From the NCBI GenBank assembly GCA_963682005.1, contig OY820914.1:992001-1056000 (forward strand): a stretch of 64,000 nucleotides of DNA. Reading direction: 5' to 3'. The stretch comes from CAIYUC01 sp963682005. GTDB lineage: Bacteria; Bacteroidota; Bacteroidia; Bacteroidales; FEN-979. The position numbers and the translations under genes were made by a program. The notes under the pieces are model-generated. The model was not told the DNA's origin and ran no database searches. It was given only the letters and a program-made list of their open reading frames with translations. Of this stretch, positions 59,808 through 64,000 are shown piece after piece (positions within the stretch are counted from its first letter, which is position 1; each line of letters opens with the position of its first letter).

Positions 59808-61310
59808 CTAATTGGCCACAGCCAGTAATCGTTGAATGATCGGGCCTAACCCGCCATTGATCAGTTCGGATAACCACAACGGGGCGACCCCTATGGCGGT
59901 TATGCTTAATATCAGGACACCCGTGCTTACCTTCTCATGCCATTTGGCATCGGTGATCTCGAGGTAATGATCATTCTTGATCTTACCAAGGAGAAGGATT
60001 CCGACGACCCGCAAAATATACACGGCCGTCACCACAATGGACGAAACCGCAACAATCGTTACAACACGGTGAAAAACGTCCGGATGCTGGAAAGCACCTA
60101 CAAAGATGGTCATCTCTGCCACAAAACCGCTGAATCCCGGGAGACCCAGGGAGGCAAGACCGGCGATCACATAGCAGACGCCGAGAAACGGCATGACTTT
60201 CATCAGGCCGCCCATTTCGTTGATCAAACGTGTGTGAGTCCTTCCGTAGATCATCCCGATCAGGGCAAAGAAGAGTGCCGTCATGATACCGTGGGAGATC
60301 ATCTGGAGGATGGCTCCGTTCATGGCCGTCTTGTTGAACATAAGGATCGCGAACAGAACAAGCCCGCAATGGCTCACCGATGAATAAGCATTGATGTATT
60401 TCAGGTCTTTCTGCCAGACGGCACCCAGTGCACCATAGATAACACTGATCGACGTAAGGATGATAAAGATCCAGCCCAGGTCATGCGCTGCTTCCGGCAA
60501 CAGGAAGACTGCAACGCGGAAACAACCGTATCCTCCCAGTTTCATAAGCACCCCGGCATGAAGCATCGAAACGGCGGTAGGTGCAGAGGCATGACCGTCG
60601 GGAGACCATGTATGGAATGGGAACAGGGCGCCAAGCACACCGAACCCGACAAAAAGGAACGGGAAAAAGAATCGCTGAACCTCAACGGGAATATGAACGG
60701 CCGCAATCTTGAGCATATCGAATGTGAGCGGCCCGCCTGATGGATTTGAGTTAAAGTAAAGCCCCAGCAACCCGACAAGAATAAATGCAGAGCCGCCCAT
60801 AAGCATCAGCGTCAGCTTCATGGCCGAATAATGCCGCGGTCCGCTTCCCCAGATACCGATCAGCAGGTACATCGGGATCACGGCGATCTCATAGAAAAGG
60901 AACATGGTGAACAGGTCGAGGGAGATAAAGAATCCGAAAACCCCGGTGGATAAAAGGATCAGGGAGATAAAAAATTCCCTCGATAAATCCTTGACTTCCC
61001 AGGATGCAAAGATCCCGGCAAAGATCACGATGGATGTCAGACCCAGCATGGCTGCGGAAATGCCGTCAATGCCGATGTAATAATGGATATTCAGGCTTGA
61101 GTACCAGACCACATCCTTTACAAACAGCATCTCTGCCATATTACCTGCAGCCCGTTCCGAAAGAAACATTCCGATCACCACGGCCGCGTTGATCAGTTGC
61201 AATCCCATTCCGACCGCAGAAACAACGCGCACCTGCTTCGGATCCTTGCAAAATATAATACCAATGATGGTAATTACAGGGATAATAATAAATAAGGTGA
61301 GGATATCCAT
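59808..61310 (-). CDS. nuoM: NADH-quinone oxidoreductase subunit M
   Basis: 500 residues. It shows the NuoM series: GIDGISAAMLGLTSIVIFAG, FLFYEIAVIPMYLLIGIWG with the key Glu, FPFHTWSPDGHASAPTAVSM, a Lys-bearing helix (GAVWQKDLKYINAYSSVSHC) and GLASLGLPGFSGFVAEMTIF. Membrane antiporter-like subunit of complex I. It starts 12 bases downstream of nuoL. Confidence 0.95.
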   Translation of the reverse strand: MDILTLFIIIPVITIIGIIFCKDPKQVRVVSAVGMGLQLINAAVVIGMFLSERAAGNMAEMLFVKDVVWYSSLNIHYYIGIDGISAAMLGLTSIVIFAGIFASWEVKDLSREFFISLILLSTGVFGFFISLDLFTMFLFYEIAVIPMYLLIGIWGSGPRHYSAMKLTLMLMGGSAFILVGLLGLYFNSNPSGGPLTFDMLKIAAVHIPVEVQRFFFPFLFVGFGVLGALFPFHTWSPDGHASAPTAVSMLHAGVLMKLGGYGCFRVAVFLLPEAAHDLGWIFIILTSISVIYGALGAVWQKDLKYINAYSSVSHCGLVLFAILMFNKTAMNGAILQMISHGIMTALFFALIGMIYGRTHTRLINEMGGLMKVMPFLGVCYVIAGLASLGLPGFSGFVAEMTIFVGAFQHPDVFHRVVTIVAVSSIVVTAVYILRVVGILLLGKIKNDHYLEITDAKWHEKVSTGVLILSITAIGVAPLWLSELINGGLGPIIQRLLAVAN

Positions 61311-61322
61311 TCGATTAAGCGT

Positions 61323-63242
61323 TTAAAAAGTCCATAAATAAATGAAAGCCAGTGCAAGTGCAATTGCCCCCGACACGAATACCCATGCATATTGCTGCAG
61401 TTGTCCGGACTGGAACCCTTTGATCTTGTCGGAAACTACATTCGTGACAAATGAAATTCCGTTCATGGAACCATCAACGATATGACGGTCGAACCAGGCG
61501 ATCGGCTTTGAAACATTGTTGAAAATGATCTTCTTCGTGATGAAAAGATATAGCTCATCAATGTAGAATTTGCTGTAGGCCGCTTTGTAAAAGCTTCCCA
61601 GCCCGGCGGAGATCCGTTCCGGAATATTGGTTTCCTTCTTATAGAACACCGTGGCGATTCCGATTCCGACCAGGGCAATGATGACCGAAGGAATCGCAAT
61701 CCCCCAGTCGAGTTCTGTATGGAGAGGCAAACCATCGGATGTAACAAGACTGTGAAAAGGAATGAAACCGGCAAAAATTGCCCCCACAGCCAGGAGCATC
61801 AGCGGAATGGTCATCACCAGCGGGGCTTCGTGCGGTGTATGGTGATAATGCTGTTCTTTCCCCCAGAAAACTACGTAATAGAGACGGAACATGTAAAATG
61901 CGGTCAGCCCGGCAACGGCATATTCCACGAACCATAACAGCTTGTTGCTTTCGAATGCGGCAGCGAGGATCTCATCCTTGCTGAAGAATCCTGAGAAAGG
62001 CGGAATACCGGCAATGGCCAGGCAGGCGATCAGGAATGTGGCATGCGTGATTGGAAGATGCTTCCTCAACCCGCCCATCTCATTCATGTAATTGCTGTGA
62101 ACGGCATGGATGATCGCCCCGGCACCGAGGAACAACAATGCTTTGAAGAAGGCATGTGTGAACAGGTGGAACATGGAAGCCATGTATCCGAGCCCTTCGG
62201 CAGCATATCCGGAAACACCGAGTGCAAGCATCATATAACCGATCTGCGACATCGTCGAATATGCCAGCACACGTTTAATATCGTATTGGGTGCAGGCAAT
62301 GACAGCCGCAAACAACGAAGTGAAACCGCCGACATAGGCCACCACTTCGAGTGCAGCCGGAGCAGAGATCACAAAGATCGGGAACATCCTTGCCACGAGG
62401 TAAACCCCGGCCACAACCATCGTTGCAGCATGGATCAGGGCGGAAACAGGTGTCGGACCTTCCATGGCATCCGGCAGCCAGATATGCAGCGGGAACATGG
62501 CCGATTTACCTGCACCTCCCATGAATACAAAGATCATGGCCCAGGTCATGGTCGACATGCCCATGAATAATATCGAACCCCCCTGCAGCAATGCCGGTCC
62601 GTTCGGATCGGTGAGGGTGATAAAATCAAATGTTTTTGTTGTTACAGAAAGAATCAGGATCCCGATCAGGAAACCAAGGTCGGCAAAGCGGGTAACGATG
62701 AATGCTTTTTTAGATGCTGACACAGCAGAATCCTTCTCGTAGTAAAACCCGATCAGAAGGTAGGAAGAAACACCTACAAGCTCCCAGAAAACATACATCT
62801 GGAAAATATTGGTCGCTACAACGAGGCCAAGCATCGAAAAGCTGAACAAGCCAAGGAAAGCAAAAAAGCGTTCATAGCCCTTCTCTCCTTTCATGTAGCC
62901 GATGCTGTAAATGTGGACCATTAAGGATACGGTTGTGATCACGATCAGCATCATCACGGAGATCGGATCAAGGAGGACACCCATGTCGATGTGAAGCGTA
63001 TCGGTGAACCTTAACCATGTTGTATTGAAGCCCAGTATCTTCGGAAAAGCGCCGGCAACCTTTTCAACCCCTGTGAAATACTGGAACGCAGTCACGCAGG
63101 AAAGCAGGAATGATGTGAACAGTCCGACGGTCCCCAATACTCCTGAAACGATCGGCTTGAACCTGTTGCCGAACAGACCGATCACCAGGAACATGAACAA
63201 GGGGATCAGGACGATAAAAATTGTATAACTGAAATTAATCAT
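61323..63242 (-). CDS. nuoL: NADH-quinone oxidoreductase subunit L
   Basis: 639 residues. It carries the NuoL pattern: VYSIGYMKGEKGYERFFAFL-like text, MYVFWELVGVSSYLLIGFYY with the helix-5 Glu, AGKSAMFPLHIWLPDAMEGP and TPVSALIHAATMVVAGVYLV, RVLAYSTMSQIGYMMLALGV, and ACLAIAGIPPFSGFFSKDEI. The C-terminal lateral helix region (about 540-639) is present, as judged by length and SKPIAWFDRHIVDGSMNGIS. It is separated from nuoK by 120 bases that contain CTACTTCG octamers. Confidence 0.95.
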   Translation of the reverse strand: MINFSYTIFIVLIPLFMFLVIGLFGNRFKPIVSGVLGTVGLFTSFLLSCVTAFQYFTGVEKVAGAFPKILGFNTTWLRFTDTLHIDMGVLLDPISVMMLIVITTVSLMVHIYSIGYMKGEKGYERFFAFLGLFSFSMLGLVVATNIFQMYVFWELVGVSSYLLIGFYYEKDSAVSASKKAFIVTRFADLGFLIGILILSVTTKTFDFITLTDPNGPALLQGGSILFMGMSTMTWAMIFVFMGGAGKSAMFPLHIWLPDAMEGPTPVSALIHAATMVVAGVYLVARMFPIFVISAPAALEVVAYVGGFTSLFAAVIACTQYDIKRVLAYSTMSQIGYMMLALGVSGYAAEGLGYMASMFHLFTHAFFKALLFLGAGAIIHAVHSNYMNEMGGLRKHLPITHATFLIACLAIAGIPPFSGFFSKDEILAAAFESNKLLWFVEYAVAGLTAFYMFRLYYVVFWGKEQHYHHTPHEAPLVMTIPLMLLAVGAIFAGFIPFHSLVTSDGLPLHTELDWGIAIPSVIIALVGIGIATVFYKKETNIPERISAGLGSFYKAAYSKFYIDELYLFITKKIIFNNVSKPIAWFDRHIVDGSMNGISFVTNVVSDKIKGFQSGQLQQYAWVFVSGAIALALAFIYLWTF

Positions 63243-63318
63243 AACAATTTACGATTTACGATTTTAGAATTCAGATTTCATCTACGAATGACGAATGAAG
63301 CATTTCTATTTTCATTTT

Positions 63319-63355
63319 CGCTACTTCGCTACTTCGCTACTTCGCTACTTCGCTA
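63319..63355. repeat. CTACTTCG octamer array between nuoK and nuoL
   Basis: Four tandem CTACTTCG units plus half units. The same word in inverse orientation is at 43830-43870 between flxB and flxA. Confidence 0.85.
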
Positions 63356-63362
63356 ACTAATA

Positions 63363-63680
63363 TTAGTATTTCATCTCATCCACCCGCTCTACATCGATAT
63401 CCACCAGTCTCCTGTAGATGTTGATAATGATGGCAATGGCAACGGATGCTTCAGCTGCGGCCACCGCGACCACAAAAACGGTAAAGAACATGCCTTCCAT
63501 GTGCTGGGGATAGAGCAGTTTGTTAAATGCCACAAAATTGATGTTCACCGAATTGAGCACCAGTTCGAGCGACATCAGGATCGTGATCAGGTTTTTTCTG
63601 ACGAGGAATCCGTAAATGCCAACAAAGAACATGATGGTGGCGAGGATCAGGAACCAGGTCAAGGGAACTCCGTCAAACAT
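63363..63680 (-). CDS. nuoK: NADH-quinone oxidoreductase subunit K
   Basis: 105 residues with three membrane helices (LTWFLILATIMFFVGIYGFL; ILMSLELVLNSVNINFVAF; FTVFVVAVAAAEASVAIAII). The two conserved Glu of NuoK are seen in MSLELVLNSVN and AAAEASVA. The sequence ends NIYRRLVDIDVERVDEMKY. It lies 113 bases from nuoJ; the gap holds two perfect hairpins. Confidence 0.95.
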   Translation of the reverse strand: MFDGVPLTWFLILATIMFFVGIYGFLVRKNLITILMSLELVLNSVNINFVAFNKLLYPQHMEGMFFTVFVVAVAAAEASVAIAIIINIYRRLVDIDVERVDEMKY

Positions 63681-63715
63681 ATTTTGGTTTTTTAAGTTAT
63701 TTTTTTCTTTTTACG

Positions 63716-63785
63716 ATCCCGGTGCACTTTGTTCCCGGGATAAATTCGACTACCTGTTTTTACTTCACTGTGTTTGTAAAAACAG
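63716..63785 (-). promoter_or_regulatory. Two hairpins in the nuoJ-nuoK spacer
   Basis: CTGTTTTTAC (63754-63763) pairs with GTAAAAACAG (63776-63785), and ATCCCGG (63716-63722) pairs with CCGGGAT (63735-63741). Both are perfect. In the message they follow the nuoJ stop and precede nuoK, so they could be processing or stability signals. No T-run follows, so termination is unlikely. Confidence 0.5.
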
Positions 63786-63793
63786 AGTCTCAT

Positions 63794-64000
63794 TTAATCT
63801 TTTCTCTTCTTTGCCACGATGATCGAACCGATCATGGCTGCAAGCAGCAGGATGCTGATCACTTCAAACGGCAGGGAATAGCCGTATTTGCCGGTGCTGA
63901 TCAGGGCCTGCCCGATGTCTTCAATGTTCGTCCCCGGCGATGGGATCGTATCCGTCGGGAATTTGTATTGAAGGATGGAAACGATGCACAGCATGGCGCC
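63794..64000 (-). CDS. nuoJ: NADH-quinone oxidoreductase subunit J, partial (C-terminal end)
   Basis: The frame is open to the right window edge; 68 residues and the stop are visible. The end GQALISTGKYGYSLPFEVIS followed by ILLLAAMIGSIIVAKKRKD is the typical last helix of NuoJ, with the conserved Glu in PFEVIS. Its place directly upstream of nuoK in the operon confirms the call. The rest of the gene lies outside the window. Confidence 0.9.
   Translation of the reverse strand, partial: GAMLCIVSILQYKFPTDTIPSPGTNIEDIGQALISTGKYGYSLPFEVISILLLAAMIGSIIVAKKRKD

Noticed and set aside
1..64000. tRNA or rRNA genes
   Set aside because: I scanned for T-arm-like GGTTCGAATCC sequences and rRNA landmarks and found none; a covariance search would be decisive.

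Overview
The window reads as chromosomal DNA of an uncultured, probably anaerobic or facultative member of the Bacteroidota. Evidence: several secreted proteins end in type A C-terminal sorting domains of the type IX secretion system (T9SS, the PNP...G.Y motif pattern). There is an ExbB-ExbD-ExbD-TonB operon headed by a PstS-like lipoprotein and a TPR protein, a common Bacteroidota arrangement. TAnnTTTG promoter boxes occur upstream of several genes, and ribosome-binding sites are weak everywhere except in the group II intron, which carries a clear Shine-Dalgarno sequence.

Layout. 1-5.1 kb (+): a left-truncated repeat protein with 17-residue head repeats and an intramolecular chaperone (peptidase S74) end, then two tandem paralogous T9SS cargo proteins. 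5.2-16.2 kb (+): a small membrane protein, a TetR-like regulator, a 1799-residue beta-propeller/FISUMP surface protein, an AraC-like regulator and a TonB-dependent receptor-like protein. 16.3-32.2 kb (-): a RAYT-type transposase with its own palindromes, an unknown protein, and two giant secreted proteins (2493 and 2045 residues; beta-helix and LamG modules). 32.8-40.6 kb (mixed strands): small secreted protein, two T9SS cargoes, a four-helix-bundle protein, an ABC exporter pair, a second copy of the unknown family and a TfoX-N-like protein. 40.9-42.8 kb (-): an apparently complete group IIC intron. 42.9-49.9 kb (-): a seven-gene cluster matching FlxABCD-HdrABC, a flavin-based electron-bifurcating NADH oxidoreductase coupled to a heterodisulfide-reductase-like module. 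50.0-55.9 kb (-): PstS-like, TPR, ExbB, ExbD, ExbD, TonB. 56.1-58.1 kb (-): a FISUMP protein and two small unknowns. 58.3-64.0 kb (-): nuoJ (cut by the right edge), nuoK, nuoL, nuoM and nuoN of respiratory complex I.

The most unusual content is between and inside the genes. The window is full of degenerate tandem repeats with 7- or 8-base units, in many unrelated word families. One heptad element (GAGTGAA units followed by a TTTACGTT-containing core) occurs nine times between 5 and 43 kb, always in the same orientation, and from 33 to 43 kb it separates nearly every transcription unit. Copies of this and other families sit exactly at stop codons, and in several cases supply the stop codon. 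Similar word repeats lie in frame inside the 1799-residue surface protein and inside flxB. The RAYT gene carries its own 28-base palindrome in its reading frame. These observations, rather than any single gene, are the best candidates for something undescribed.

All assignments come from reading the sequence and recalled family knowledge; no database search was run.
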